Shown one piece after another: positions 25,399-39,255 of a stretch of DNA of 64,000 bases (its first letter is position 1; every line of letters begins with the position of its first letter). Both the position numbers and the translations under genes were made by a program. The notes beneath the pieces are model-generated. The model was not told where the DNA came from. It saw only the letters and a list, made by a program, of their open reading frames with translations, and ran no database searches. Source of the DNA: Plecoglossus altivelis (lineage: Eukaryota > Chordata > Actinopteri > Osmeriformes > Plecoglossidae); NCBI GenBank assembly GCA_036571765.1, contig BROE01000020.1:8306434-8370433 (forward strand). The letters are read 5' to 3'.

Positions 25399-27078
25399 TC
25401 AGATCATGATAATTGTTAGTGCACATTACCATATAATAATATAGAGTAATATAATGTGTACCGAATTGCACAAATTGGTGCATATATCTCAATGACTAAA
25501 TCTCTAGAATATATCAGATAAAATTTATTTTTTTATAGTTCCGTGGTTTTTGTTGTTTTATTTTATTAACTTATGATGGGTTATAAATCAGTTAACCAAA
25601 AACGTAGATCAAGATTGGTTGTATATGCTATTACAATCCTTGTTCATTGTTAATAACCAAACAATACCATCGACAACGTATTTTTATATATTTTTTAACT
25701 ATAAAACAAAAAGAACATTCGGTTTGTTGTATCTTAATAAAATTAATGAAGTTCAAGCAAATAAATATATAACACATATAAGGGCAAGAACCGTCCTTAT
25801 ACAACCTGGCCCAACCAATTGACACATACGCTCAAGAACGCTTTATTAACTGTTTAGGACCAATTAAAATGACTACGTTTGACTAGCTTGTAGGTTACTG
25901 AAGTAGCTTCGACCATTTTCACCAGTGCAAATTAGGCATGCAGGCTTGCTTTTCAGACATGGCTTCTCTTCTTCACTATCATAAAGATATAGGCTTTTAA
26001 TTATTGTAATAGCCTACAGTAAGTACTCCATGCATATACAATTTAGGAATGGCATCGTTGTTCAGTGCAGTTGTAAATGTACATATATATATATTCAATT
26101 TCTCATAATCAATTGAATATAGAGGAAATTAAATTCACATTGGGTTTTTGACCTGTAAAAGGTCGAGGGCGTATTGGCCGACTGAGTTCAACCTGCTCAA
26201 TAAGAGTGTGGGCCGTGGAGGTCTCCCGCATCTTTTGTACCAATCCGTCTCTCGAGTATCACGCATTATTTGTGGTTTAGACTAGAAACGTAGGTTGTTC
26301 ACAAGATAACATTAACTTTGACTAAAGCACGAAGTTCAAATATCTGGAACCGCTGAAGTCTCATTACAATCGAACCTGTTCTGAGAACCAACGTTAACAT
26401 ACGACATCAACAAAAAGCCCGCACCGTAAGGCAGAAAACTCATCACAATTCGCTCGCACTTCAGTCGTCCATGCCCCGGTGCTTTGCGGTGCGTTTCCGA
26501 AGACGCAATGCATGGAATCATCACGACATCAAGAGGCTCAATGTAACAAAATGCAAAAGCGTGTCGTCTGTGAAATTATTCCCAGCTAATGTGACAGTGG
26601 CACTCCGCTTTCATTATACAATTGAGAGAATAAGCGCCATGCTGCCTGCATGACAAAGTGCCTGTCCGCTAAAGAGTAAAGAGGGGCTGCGGTTCCGGCG
26701 GCTATAACCAAGATACTGTCACATTGGAAGCATTATAACGTATCAAATAGCTTGACAGGTGTACTGCATAGGCTGTTCTACTTATTGTCTTGGGATGCTG
26801 TAGCTTAATTGACGTGAAACGTCAGCCTACTGAGACCTACCTATGCTACCTGTGGGGATACGGTGATGTTTGGTGCAACATCCACTTCAGAAGCCAACGG
26901 TCAAAAGCGCAGTACAATTTGCAATTTAATTTCCATTTCCAATTTCCTTTCGTATTAAATGTTGGAATTGTTTCATCTTTGGCGAGTAGAGTTAATCGTT
27001 CAACGTGCTTCAAAAAATAAGATGTTACTGTCCGTACGCTTATAGATATTGTTCACAGGGAATAAGGCATTGTCTTAC

Positions 27079-27130
27079 CTTCTACTGCCATCACGCTGGG
27101 TATTATCCATAAAATCCATAGAATATCCAT
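27079..27130 (-). CDS. ephb2: EphB-class receptor tyrosine kinase, first coding exon (signal peptide), partial
   Basis: On the minus strand ATG (27130-27128, A at -3 and G at +4) opens MDILWILWIIPSVMAVE plus one base, then G|gtaagac at 27078. The 17 residues form a compact signal peptide with likely cleavage after A15. In EphB receptors the first exon ends inside the glutamate of A-V-E-E-T-L-M-D, in phase 1 (GAA G|AA). The sequence and phase here match that pattern exactly. Eph receptors bind ephrins on neighbouring cells and signal through a cytoplasmic kinase; none of those domains is in the window. The ephb2 assignment rests on the adjacent lactbl1, its neighbour in human, and is weaker than the EphB call. 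The frame stays open upstream to 27298, so an upstream Met is possible but would bury the signal peptide. It could also be an unrelated short secreted-protein exon. Confidence 0.55.
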
Positions 27131-27450
27131 TATTGGTTTCTTTGGACGATAGTGTAAAAAGCCCAGACATTCAAATAAGATAAGTCCTGAAAGCCATTGA
27201 CAGCAAATGCTGACGGAGACGAGCGGACCTTCACCTTCAATAGAGTGCAGTGGATGCCATAGAAAACTCAAATCTGAACCAAGTTTGGGCGAAACCAAAA
27301 GAAGCAGACAGGGGGGAGAATCGTGCGAAACAGACGTGCTCGTGTGTGGTAGCTGTATCTAAATCGCGAGTAAATATGTTATGTGTGAGAAGAGAAACCC
27401 TATGTATATAAAATGTATACGTTTGAACGAATCATTTTGCTAAATTCGTA
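27131..27450 (-). promoter_or_regulatory. Presumed 5' UTR and proximal promoter of the EphB-like gene
   Basis: Position only: this is immediately upstream of the minus-strand start codon. The first in-frame stop upstream lies beyond 27298. No convincing TATA box with initiator and no strong CpG island was seen, so the transcription start is not placed. Confidence 0.3.
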
Positions 27451-30400
27451 TAGGAATGTAAACGCAACTTAATCTCACCCATCAAGAACAATTTCCTGAA
27501 TCCCCGCTGTCAATCAATAGGAGAAAGAGTCTCTTAACTGCCTATTTTACACTGAAAATCCAAATTTATGAGTGACTTTCCGGGGCAAGTTTAGTATACA
27601 GGCGATTCACCTTTCGGCGTCCTGTCGGAAAATAATTGTGATTTTCTGAACGATTGTCTGAACTATAATTTCAGTCCCCTTCGAGGTTTACTGTTGAACA
27701 GGTGACAGGGACCACGGACCAACTAACAGTAAGAATCGTTCTTTTTATGCTTAAATTATAGATGTTTACGCGTAATTTATTTTGGCTCCATTTAAGAGTT
27801 TATGTGACCTTCAATTAAAAAAAATATGTGGCCTATTGGCCACAGATGAATTAAAAATAACCAAATCCTCTTCTTTAGAATTGAGTGAGAAGTATAAATG
27901 TAGCCTATCTTGACAACTTGGTATGAGAGGTTTCAGTCGGACGAAGAGGACAGTATGTCTAGAATACTTTTGAAACATGCAAATGAAAAAAGATGGTTTG
28001 CTCGCTGTTTTAATTAAGCTATCCCATCTTTGTGAACCTGGTCCATGTGCATAACGGGCCTCTATGCATGAAATAGTTTCAGCCTCAACTCTTTCTGTTG
28101 CCTACGCCTAAGAAAAAAAATTCGCCTCATATAGCTTACTGCTTTGAATTGAATTACCCTGTGAGAATGACGTCTGAGAAAGGTGTCTTACTGGCATAAT
28201 TATCGTTAAGTAATTTTGATCAACTCGATTAATTAATATATAATATTACTATTAATTAGCACAGTTGGATCAGATAGCCATGTTGGTCAGGGTATTTCAG
28301 TTGCAGACAATTCATCTCAATCGGTTCTCTCATCTCTCATATCCTTGATTTGAGATATTAGATGTAAATCCTTTTTACACACTATTAAAACACACTTCAA
28401 TCGAACATCACTTGATCACTCATTGGTATATATTTAGTTTGAAAACCAATATAGTCATCCATCAAACACGTGATATATTTACCTCTTCATTGTGTATTTT
28501 GTTTCTGACAGTTAAAATATTAATATATTGAACAATTGAGCAATTTAATTATACAATTGTAAAAATAACAAGAATACCAAATACAAATATACAAATAAAA
28601 AAATAATACTGTTGTACGTTTGATTAATGTGCCATGAATGATACATTTGAGAATAGCTTAATTAAGAAATAACAAATCATAATTGTATACATATATGCAA
28701 AAATATGGCTACCTACCCAGACATACTGTGGCTACAATATATGGAGTTGTAAGCTACATAAGATTCTTCAGACTGAGCATAGTGACCCATGTGAGACAAG
28801 TATGGTTTGGAGATGTGACTCTATAGCTGGTCTGTAGTTAACCCATTCTTTAATATTAACTAGGCATATTCATACTGTATGAACTTAGACAGACAGTATA
28901 TCACCAGTAAATTCTACAAAGTGTGCTTGTCTATATGTAAAAATACAGAAAAAAGAAGAAATTAATCATATTAATTATACTTATATGTAGTATATTGAAT
29001 AGTTTATTATATTTAGTCAATTATTGAATTGTAAGAGGAGACAGTTTTCTAGCATTTTACATTTATACTCTTGATTTAAAATATCAACATATGTTGCGGT
29101 GTACACTTGGTCAGATCTAAAGAACGTTTGATTGTTCTGTCAAATGTCATCGCAAAGTAGTTACGGTTTGTTGGATTGATATTTGATATGCATAGTTATA
29201 TCTGGTTTTGGATAGGGCTATATGAAATCATTTTGATTTAAAATAAAACTACAATTAAAATGTAAACAGTGCACCCTCAGTTGGTGGTTAATAACACTCA
29301 AAGAATGAAAGTGAAAAGAAACCGAGAATTAATTACCTCATGTTTTTAAAATCTACCACTTCAGGTCTATGTTGTCACATCATGTTGGCACAGTAAATAG
29401 CACTGTCATAGCTGCCATTACCCAGTTTGCTGGACCGGTAGAATTAATCCCTGTGTGTGTTTTCAGATGTATATATCTGGAAACCATACAGTAATGTCAC
29501 ACTGTGCCTTTTTTCCCACAATAAAATACAGTACAGATTTCTAAGTAACATAGCTGTTGTTCGTTTGACAGGGATGTGACATCTGAATTCATTTTCCCAT
29601 CTGAGCCAAGCCACAAACAGAATTTTGGAATTTCCTTAAAGCAGTATAAAACCGATTTCCTGTCCAAGCAGCTGGTAGTGTAATCCTAAAAATTTTATAC
29701 AGACCAAGGCATGATGGGTAAAAAAAAACCCATTACAGTTTTGAATTTTATACTAGGAGGTGGCAGACATGAGGAAAGATGCTTGTTTTTTACGAACTCT
29801 CCAGTCTTTGTGGAAGGAGAGAAGGGATAACAATTCTGCCTATTCCCTATCTCAAACATCTTGTTGGCATGTTATAGAAATAATCATTTTTATCAGTGAA
29901 ACCTTGAATTACTGCGTGTCTACACTCAATTGGCCGTTTGCTGTTTCAAGAGCCTGGATCTGTTGATTTCAAGAATCAACATCAGCATCAACAATCCATG
30001 CAGAGAGGGCTGCTGGGAATCGACTCAACAACAGAGAATTGCGGACGGTCTGTGATGATTTCGTTTTTCATACGTGTTACGGTTGAGGAGCGGTAACACT
30101 TTCCATGTGGAAAGAAGCAAGAAGGCTAGCTTCAGGTCCACCAGAAGCTGTAGCAACGTCTCAGACTTGCTATCCAAAAAAAGCACACACTCAAAGGGAA
30201 GAATATCTTCGACAAATCAAACACTTTTGAAGACGTCGGCTCACGTGGTCTATCTAAACGTGCTGCATACGGCCTTATGTTCAAGCACATGGGAGTCAGA
30301 GATGGAGGCAAACTGTAAGATGATTAGCTGTGCGGAAATTGTACCACATGTACGTTTCTGTCTGAAACTCAATGCTTTCAGTGGTGAAGAGATTCTATAA

Positions 30401-31450
30401 ACCAGTTTGTGGGTCTGGTTTTCTGTGTTTCTCAACTACAGAGCTAGAAGTCCTATGAAACGTTCCCTGGTCTTTTCCTTACACCAGTCCCACACTTTTA
30501 CACTGCAACTTATATGAAATAAACATAAAACCAGCTTAACACATTGAAAGCTCATTGTCATGTACGGTTGAAATGTGTTAATAGTTTTGTTTTGTTTGAT
30601 ACATTGTTTTTTGGGGGTTTTTTTTACTTTCTAAATGTGGAACCGTAAACAAGCAATTGATTCTCTTGGAGGGCATTTGTTTCAGTGTGTGGAAACACAC
30701 ATTTCGATTATTTGATTGGTCTTGTGCTCGCCAGTTCAGACAAGGGTCAGCCCTTTAATCTGAATGGGATCCGGATTAACTTCATGGTTCTTTGCTTATC
30801 TCAGGGGTGGGGAAGTTTATAAATATAACAGCGCACGTACTATTTTTCAGTATTGTCCTGATTTCCAAGTCTGGGACCTCGGTGTGGAATGGATTGACAT
30901 GGAAGCTAGATGATGTTACTTTTCTGGTATAACATCATTACAAATATCTTTGAGTAAAAGCAAAAAGTGATGGCAGTGATTTATTCTATAACAGGTAAAA
31001 AGCATAATAACTGGTTTCACTCAGTTGATAGATTTTTATTATAGTTATCTTGACTTACAATGTGCCAACATTTTCCCATTTTCTCTCCATCTGTCACTTG
31101 ACATGGCATCATTGTGACTGTATCAACAGTGCCATCTAGAGTTTCTAAAACAAGCCGTCATGGTTTAGTTCAGTGGGCTTGTAATGTGGACCCCCAGGAC
31201 TAGGAGCGTTAGTAATGCAAGCTTTCTGAGCTTCCATATTCAGATGTATGTTTTGCTTATTAACTCTGAATTTCAGTGTACTGGTGCGAAAATGATCTGG
31301 TCTAATTTTCAACAACGTATATTGTGTTTGTTTTCATTCTATTTTAGTCTGAAGCAAAACGTTCCTAAACGTATAGTCCATGTGGGATGAGTACCTCATC
31401 AATGGGTGCTCTGATCACATTCTGGTTCTATGGATAAACTAAAATCTACT
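27451..31450. other. AT-rich intergenic DNA, no gene seen
   Basis: About 4 kb of AT-rich sequence with only short open frames. No exon with convincing splice sites and family resemblance, no RNA gene and no recognisable transposon ends were seen. Confidence 0.5.
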
Positions 31451-31463
31451 CAGCTCAACATTC

Positions 31464-31482
31464 AGTGTGTGTGTGTGTGTGG
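31464..31482 (+). repeat. Short TG run
   Basis: tgtgtgtgtgtgtgtg followed by ggtgg. Confidence 0.8.
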
Positions 31483-32499
31483 GTGGAGAGGTAGGTTGTG
31501 TTTGTGTGGCATGAAAGCTCACGCAGCCATAAGTGTTGTTAACCTCCAGAGATGCTTGGCTTCCACTTTAGTCGGTTCGCAATACTGTCTCTTGACCTGA
31601 ATTAATATCACCTTTAGCCTTGAATGGCTTTATGCAAAGGTGTCGCTCTCAGCTGACCTGGGCAGTAAGATAAAGACACTGAGAAAGTGCACAGGCCTGC
31701 TCTGTACCAGGTTGCTGTTTGACCTTTGACCCCAGACAGAGTCCACAAACAGGACTCTCTAATCTAGAGAGAAACCTCAGGATTAACCCACCGCCAGCCA
31801 GCCAACACACTGGCTGGCCTCTAAGTGCAATTGGTAGACAGCAGAGCAAAAGAAAGGGGAAATTAGGGGGAGGGAAAGGGGGAGGATGGACAGAGAGAGA
31901 AAGTGAACAAGATAGAGGGAGAGAGGAAAAGAGAGAGCAGCATCAGTGGGAGTCAGGTTGTGTTTAAGGACTGGAGGTATCACGTTGGTATTCAGCCTCA
32001 GGTGAACTTTACCACCTGTTTTGGCTGTGCATGCCCAAAGCCCCCAGACTCCAGAAGGCTGGCTCCTTTCAGAGAGCCCGTTCAGACACTTTGGCAACAA
32101 CAGCCTTCCCTTCAACACCGCTGTCACAACTCACTACTCTCAAATATGGCACATAAGCATAACTTGGGTCAAATGTACACATTACAGATTTTAATCAATA
32201 TTCTTAAAAAAAATTGCAAATAACTATACAAGGAAAATGTGCATTTTTTTGCTTAAGATCTTAGGGGAGTGGATTGGTGAAAGGAGACCGTTTGTATTTG
32301 TGTTGTACTGGTGTTGTTGTTGACTTTCATGTTCTACAGCCTCCTGCCAGAACCTTCATTCCAGTCCAGTTATGTAGCCCAGCTTTAATTACAAGTCTAG
32401 AAAACCATGGCAGAGTTTGATTATGACTTTCTTGTATGTCAATTCACTGAGAATCTGTTTCACTAGGGTGGTCAAAACACTCTTAACAATGACTTGGTC

Positions 32500-32830
32500 T
32501 CTCTCTTTCTTTATTAAGTCTCCTCTCAGTCTTTTATCCTCTCTCGCGCGCTTGTGCTCTCACTCACTCTGTCCCTCTCTCTTCCCTTCCTTTTGTCTAC
32601 CTGCTCCCTTCATATTCTCAGATCTCAGAAGCAACAGATGGAAAGTTAGAAGCAGGTATGCACACCGAGAAGAGCCTCTCCCTTCCCCTCCCCTCCTAGT
32701 TCTTTCTACTCCCCGTCTCTCCTCCCTTCTCTGTTCTTACTCCTCTCCGTGTCGTCACCGGCCCTCCCCCCCTCCTCTCCTACTCTTCATCTCCTCCTTT
32801 TCCACGTCTCCTCCCCCTCCTCCTCTTCGT
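32500..32830 (+). repeat. CT-rich low-complexity region
   Basis: tctctctttcttt, ctcactcactct and cctcctccccctcctcctc stretches separated by short unique sequence. Confidence 0.7.
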
Positions 32831-33454
32831 GTCTTTCACGTGCTTTGTACTTTTGCAACTGTGCCATCAAACATCTCCCATCAAACCAGGACGATGTTTT
32901 GTTGTGAGTCTTGGTAAAGGCTTCTGATAGGCCATGATAGAAAATCCTCACTGCATGCCAGATACCTGAGGACATAGGTCAGCTGACACACACACACACA
33001 GATGGAAAACAAATACACCCACCGTCACACAAAACAAATGGCTGAAACCTTAGATGGAAAAAAAATCGCAGATAAAACCGTGACTGCTCAGTTGGTTTTC
33101 CATCTCGCTCTCAAGGCAGACAGGCATGGAAGGACCCCCACCTCAGTGAACCCAGATTGACGAAACATGACAGCAGCCATTTGTTTGAGTGTGCATGTTG
33201 GTTCAGAGCGTGACTGGAGAGGCTCTGTGAGTTGGGGCGGTGGGGGGGGGGAGTGGAGGGTGTATAAAGTAGGACGATTAATTGCATTTTATCACAGCAG
33301 CCACTGGACGCGTAGTGCACAGAAAACAAGAATGGATGGCTCAGCGGGACAGCTCAGAAGCAACAATGCCAGCGGTGTGTGTGTGAATGCACTCGTGTTT
33401 GTGTGTCTGTCTGCTGCGCGTGCATTGTTGTGTGCTTCAAAAGTGTGTAGGTTG

Positions 33455-33530
33455 TGTGAGTCTGTTGTGGCGTGCGTGTGTTGTGGTGTGAGTGTGTTGT
33501 GGTGTGAGTGTGTTGTGGTGTGCATGCATG
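33455..33530 (+). repeat. TGTTGTGGTGTGAG repeat
   Basis: Three to four near-identical copies of the 15-bp unit gtgttgtggtgtgag. Confidence 0.85.
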
Positions 33531-35210
33531 TGTATACATGGTGTTGGGAAACAGAGGGAGCTGGGTCATTGGAGAGGAGAGGTGAACTAGAGCAGAAGGA
33601 TAGAGGCCTGACATTAAGGAATCCTGGGTAATTCTGCCTCAAGATGAGCGAAGGCTATAAAAATGCCGTCCGCGGGTTCCAGAGGTCGTTCCCATGGAAA
33701 CCTTTGCCCAGGGAGATGGATGACCCTCCATCTTCCTGCCAATACAAGCGGAGCACAGATTGTAGGTCACATATGGCACCAACGATCCAATCAGGACTAA
33801 TCTGGCTGGACTTACGGGTCATAAATTAAACTGTAAAGCTGGTTTTTCCAGCCCAAGTCTATGATAGCTAGGGTGTTTACCAATAGAAAGAGTGATCAAG
33901 CATTACATGTAGACTATTGTCAGCAAATGTATATCGATGTACAGGTCTAATCCCCCCTTAACCCCCCCTCCCTCTGTAGAGCCCATAACACAAACTCAAG
34001 TGCATCAGCAGGCACACACAGTGTCAGACGCTTTGGTCACAGCCTTTGGGGGTTGTTAAAGGGCAAGGAGGGCCAAACATTTAATGAATTGTTATTGGTG
34101 GAATGGTGTCAAATTGTATCTGGCAAATAAATTATGATGGTTGCATCCCTGTGGTAAAAAAAAAAAAAACGATGTCATTGATTCATTGTTTTAGAGCTTT
34201 TTATCTAAGTCTATATGTGATTTTTTCATTGATAGAGCCACGTCATGACAGGCTATGGGTGTCTCAAAATGAATATATTATCAATCAAGGAATACAGCTT
34301 GTGTAAATCTATGTTTGTATTTAAGATAGGGTCTGCACTTGTTTGAAATATAAAACAATACATTTTAAATGAGTGTATGAAAACAATGTCGCTTTTTTCT
34401 TAGCTACCCTGAACTCTTAGGGTTTATCTGGTTGGAGGGAACTTATCGTAGTAAACTTTGTTTTGTATTCTTATTATATTTCTCCATAACATGGCTCCAT
34501 AGCTACACATGTAATTGGCCCAACTTTTTCAAATTTGGCCCATTGATACATGTCACTTCAACATACCACTGGATATCACTGGTAACCCCATTCAGTCTGT
34601 TGTCATTTGACAAGGAAGAATTAATGTTGCTCTCCTGACCAAATCTTGACCTTGTACTATGTACATTTTCTAACAAATGGCAATTTTTAGGAGGACCCTG
34701 CATTGTTGCTTACCCCTGCATTTTAAATTCATTTTTCGTGGCTTATCATCCAATTCCACATCAACCTAGAAAGTTCCATTCTTCTGGTTTGCGCAGCCGT
34801 TCATTAGAGACAGAAGACAAGCACGTCACTCCAAACATCCAGTCAGAAAAGCGGCCAAAAAACATGATGGGTGATTTGAATGATTTATATGTCATGTTTC
34901 TGGAACAGGGAATAAGCACAGAGAGACGACCTTCCAGGGGCCTGGAATTTATGCGTAGCCTGCAGATTTCAGATATACGCACATGGAAACCCAGAGCTCT
35001 GTTCTAGCTCTTTCACCCGCCAAGGTTCACAGAGTTGTTAAATCGCCTTATAGATGGAGTCAGATTCATGCTCCACATCACCTAAATTCTTAAATCTGAG
35101 CTGTGCCTGAAATACTCTGCGACAGAGAGAAGCATTAATCTGCTGCAGCCACCGGGTCAGGTCTACAAACACATGTTGCTGCGTATGTTTGCCCGCACGC
35201 AACATACACA

Positions 35211-35235
35211 GACCCCCCCCCCCCCCCACCCCCCT
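35211..35235 (+). repeat. Poly-C tract
   Basis: Long cytosine run broken once by an adenine, followed by CA repeats. Confidence 0.88.
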
Positions 35236-36028
35236 AAACACACACACACCCATCCCCACATGTTCAAGCCCCATGCATACTCACAGAGGGCTGGGAGGCC
35301 TACAGATAAAGTTGCATCTAATCCGGATATAACCATATAGACAAAGCAAGATGGATTTGATTTCCCAGAAACAAAGATCAAATAGTTAAGGAGAAAAGTT
35401 TGTTTTTTTTAACATCGCTTCTGACTAAATATATAATTCTTGTACATGTGCAGAAACCAGTACTCTAACATCCTGTTCATGTAAAAAACAAACATATTTT
35501 TTCATTTCCCATGCAATGAAATATATATTTCCCTGATGTTTGTCTGCGTTTGGGTCTACACAAAGTGGCACTCTGTCAGGGCAGCTTCGGTCAGATGGAA
35601 TAAAAGGGGCCTTCAATCCCTGGTCTCTCTGCCTTCCACGGCCGCCCCGTGGTTGGAGATTTCATGACTGAGATGACAATAAGTATGGGTGACTGGGTTC
35701 TCACCTTACTCTGAGATCTGGCGGAGAAGAAGAGCCGAACAGAACTAAAATGCCCAGACAGCGAAGACCACGGAGGAGAGGGGAGTTTTAGAAAAAAAGG
35801 GGTAAGTTGTTGAAAAGGAAGACGAAAAAACGAAATGTGTTCTATTGAAAACTTTTTTAGACCAAATACTGCACTCAGAAGCAGGCCAAAGTTGTTCTAA
35901 CGAAAGAGGGAGAGAGTCCTTCTCAAGTCTCATCCTTCCTCAACTCCTCACTCAATGTTGAAATGAAGCAGTCAGACCATCTTTGTATGAGATTGGGGTG
36001 AGGACAAAGCACACTATTACACCCGAGC

Positions 36029-36031
<3 letters not shown>

Positions 36032-36060
<29 letters not shown>

Positions 36061-36061
36061 A
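36032..36061 (+). repeat. CA microsatellite
   Basis: Pure CA run of about 28 bases. Confidence 0.9.
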
Positions 36062-36083
36062 TCTCTCATACAGACACATGTCA

Positions 36084-36345
36084 GGCCTGCCTCACCCCCT
36101 GTCTGTCTCACCCCCAGCCTGCCTCACCGCCGTCTATCTCACCCCCAGCCTGACTCCCCCCAAGTCTGCCTCACCCCCTGTCTGCTCTCACCCCCGTCTG
36201 TCTCACCCCCAGCCTGCCGCCCCCAGCCTGCCTCCCCCACAGCCTGCCTCCCCCCACAGCCTGCCTCACCCCCAGCCTGCCTCCCCCCAGCCTGCCTCCC
36301 CCAAGTCTGCCTCACCCCCTGTCTGTCTCACCCCCAGCCTGCCTG
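36084..36345 (+). repeat. CCCCCAGCCTGCCTCA minisatellite
   Basis: About 16 copies of a 14-17-bp unit, variably cccccagcctgcctca, ccccctgtctgtctca or cccccaagtctgcctca. The strand is strongly pyrimidine-biased. Confidence 0.92.
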
Positions 36346-37464
36346 GGGTTAGAGAAGCAGTTTCATCAAGATCTCTCCTGAAGATATGAACTAATTGGAT
36401 TATATTTTAATTGAAGGAGAAGGTCATATAAAAGTTAGACTAATCTCACTGAGACCTTTAATTGTGGAAAGCACACTAAGATCTTTATTCCATACTGTCT
36501 GACGTTTTCTAAATGGTCTTTTTTGAATAATAATAATTGTTTAGAATATAAATGCAAAAAACCCAAACAATGGATTCCTCCTCAAATGGCAAAATATTGT
36601 TACATTGACATAATGCAGTGTTAAACTTCAGGAACCATAAATGCAGTAACACCCATCCTAATTCATAGTCTCTGCACGCACGCAGATTTCCTTTCACTGT
36701 CATTTAGATACCAGATGCCACGCTCTAAAAAACCTAACCACAGACACTTTGGAAAGTTATTATCTTCCCAGTGACTAACATGGATGGGAATACACTGCCA
36801 ATGCAGTCTGACAATACTGATCAAAATACAACTTTTACACACATAATGCAGGAAATCCAACATGCTGGCTAGATGAAGCACAATTCTATCCACAAAGCAT
36901 ACAATACTTCTGGCACTCACTGTGTTGTATTTACCTCAGAGTGTAGGTCTAGAGCTATACAGCTTCAAGTAGCTAAGTGTACCTGTCTTGCTTTGCAGTA
37001 GCTTACAGTGCATAAACAGATAACCACAGTATCGAGAGATAAATAAATGCCACTGATGTATCATCGCTATGTATGTAGACTAGAAACAGGTATTTCTGTA
37101 ATAAAAAAGGTTTTAGTCCAGATAAACTATCACATGAATGCCCAGTGTCCTGAAGGCTGCCATTTTGTCCAGATACAGTATCAAATGAATGGCTAGCATC
37201 TAATCCTAATCATTTTTTTGTAACTCCATTTGCTATTCTTCAGTGTGTGGCCCTGGGATGAGCACTGGGCTGGTGAAGGATGTGACGGGGCATCACAGAG
37301 CAGTAGGCGAGGAGGAAGCTCGACCTGCGTGGGTCCTCTTCTGGTGCCCTTCTGAACTGCGAGTCTGTGCCTTTAAAATGTGTCCAAGGTTCAGTGAACA
37401 TGATGGAACTTTCTGGTACAGTCAAGTTCACCCCAGCGTGAGGGATCAAGGCTTTTTATTTTCT

Positions 37465-37665
37465 TTTTCGCTCTCTCCCGCTCTCTCTCCCGCTCCCTCT
37501 CTCCCCCTCACTCTCTTGCCCGCTCTCTCTCGCTCGGTGCGTCTGTCGTCTATTCTGTCTTTTCTTTCTCTTTTCCCCTCACTTTCCCTCTGACACACAT
37601 TCCCTCTCTCCCTTTCGTTCTCCGCCGATCTCCTCCTCTCCCTTTCCTTCTGCCTTTCTTTCCAC
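37465..37665 (+). repeat. CT-rich tract
   Basis: ctctctcccgctctctctc-type degenerate repeats. Confidence 0.82.
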
Positions 37666-38070
37666 CTCCGACGGAATCATGTAACGTTTGACCTCTTCGA
37701 CGTCTTGTGTTAGGAAAGCAGCCCGTCTCCACCCTCAGAAGGCTGGCTGCTAAGGAAGAGAGGTAAAACTGGCTCGGAGGGAAAGGTGACAAGAGAAGAC
37801 CACTGACGCTGATCTGAAGTGAAACGGCCTGTAATGCCTCGGCTCCAAATTGGAAAAATTGACCTTGTGTGGAGAGGTGACACCAGCCTGCTCCCTGAGC
37901 TGTGTTGGGGGTTAAGTGGGGGGAGTTCTGAGCAAGCTGCACTGAAGCCTGGAGGATAAGCAAATATTTCATGAGTAATTTAATATCTGGAACATGAGAG
38001 AGCAACCCACTCAGGATACTGGCCTGGAAACAGACAGTGATCCGGGGGGGCAATGTGAGTTTGGTTTGTT

Positions 38071-38156
38071 CGTGTGTGTACGTGTGTGTGTGTGTTTGCA
38101 TCTTTGGTGTGTGCATGCATGTGTGTGTTTGTGAATGTACGTTTGCATTTTTGGTC

Positions 38157-38218
<62 letters not shown>

Positions 38219-38245
38219 TGTTTGTGTGTGTGTATGTGTGTGTGC
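38071..38245 (+). repeat. Long TG microsatellite
   Basis: Degenerate TG from 38071, then a pure run at about 38160-38214 (over 50 bases), then gggtgtgtttgtgtg. The V/C-rich frames are artefacts. Confidence 0.95.
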
Positions 38246-39009
38246 CCGCGCAGTGAGAGAGTGTTCCCTGCTGAGGGCATGGTGAGTTCACCCTTCCACC
38301 ATCCCATCCCTGATCAGCCTCTTCCCTCCCCACTGTCTCTCACTGGTTCAGAGCTCAGCCTCAATCTGGCCATGATGCTCCCTGAACTGAAACAGTGTGT
38401 CCATTCAGAGCAGGCCTCATACACGCAACCCAGTCCCATCACAGGAACCAGGAACTCCTTATATGGGAGTGTCATGATTTATTTATAGTTTATGATTTAT
38501 TTACACCAATGGCATTACGCTTTTTATTAGGTTTGAACATAAATCTGCCATCATTTTAATTGTACTGCACTATTGAATGGTATGCATCACTAAATTTCAC
38601 CTAAACATTATTACACTCAAAATAATGTTATTTCTAATGAAACCATGTAGAAGGTTGAGCCTACATTATCTACAGGACTGTATGTACTTGCTAGGAAGCT
38701 ATAGAGGAATGTTAGAGAAAGGGATCCGGCAGTAAAACTAGCAGGAAATACAGATTCAGTATCTTGAAGTTTCCATGTAAAATGGGATTATACCCATTTG
38801 TGCCATCGTTTTTCCTCCCTTCCTGCATGTTCTCTGGAGGGCCAGACAGGTTGGAGGGGCCCAGGGATAGGGGCTCTTCAGAGGCTGCTGTTCCTGCTCC
38901 CCATGGCTGACAGGCCTCTGGTACTGTTAGTCTGGAGGGCGGAGGAGAGTTAAACCATGCTGATTAGAGTCAAGGGTCCTCAAACCTGGAGCAGCAGCTG
39001 TTACGGCTC

Positions 39010-39255
39010 ATACACACAGGCGCACACACATGCACACACACAGACACACACACATGCACACACACAGACACACACACATACACACACACATGCATACACA
39101 CATGCACACACACAGGCACACACATGCATACACACAGGCACACATACATGCACACACACATGCACACACACCTGTACACGTGCATGCTCACACACACATA
39201 GGCCCGTGCAAAGGGCACACACACACACCTTCACAAAGACAAAAACACACACACT
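39010..39255 (+). repeat. CA-rich microsatellite with ACACACATGC units
   Basis: Tandem cacacacatgcacacacacag-type units, T/H-rich when translated. Confidence 0.93.

Larger units (their letters stand above)
1..27078 (-). other. Presumed first intron (5' part) of the EphB-like gene
   Basis: If 27079-27130 is the signal-peptide exon, everything to its left is intron 1, starting gtaagac at 27078. No ligand-binding-domain exon was found on the minus strand, consistent with the very long first intron known for EPHB genes. The stretch contains only repeats and possible regulatory DNA. Confidence 0.45.

Noticed and set aside
1..27073. Second and third exons of the EphB-like gene on the minus strand
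   Set aside because: No segment reading like the E-T-L-M-D start or the ephrin-binding domain was found, so they probably lie left of the window.
34738..35007. 89-codon plus-strand open frame
   Set aside because: Repeat-free and superficially protein-like, but no domain, no splice signals and no frame conservation could be judged. Left unannotated.
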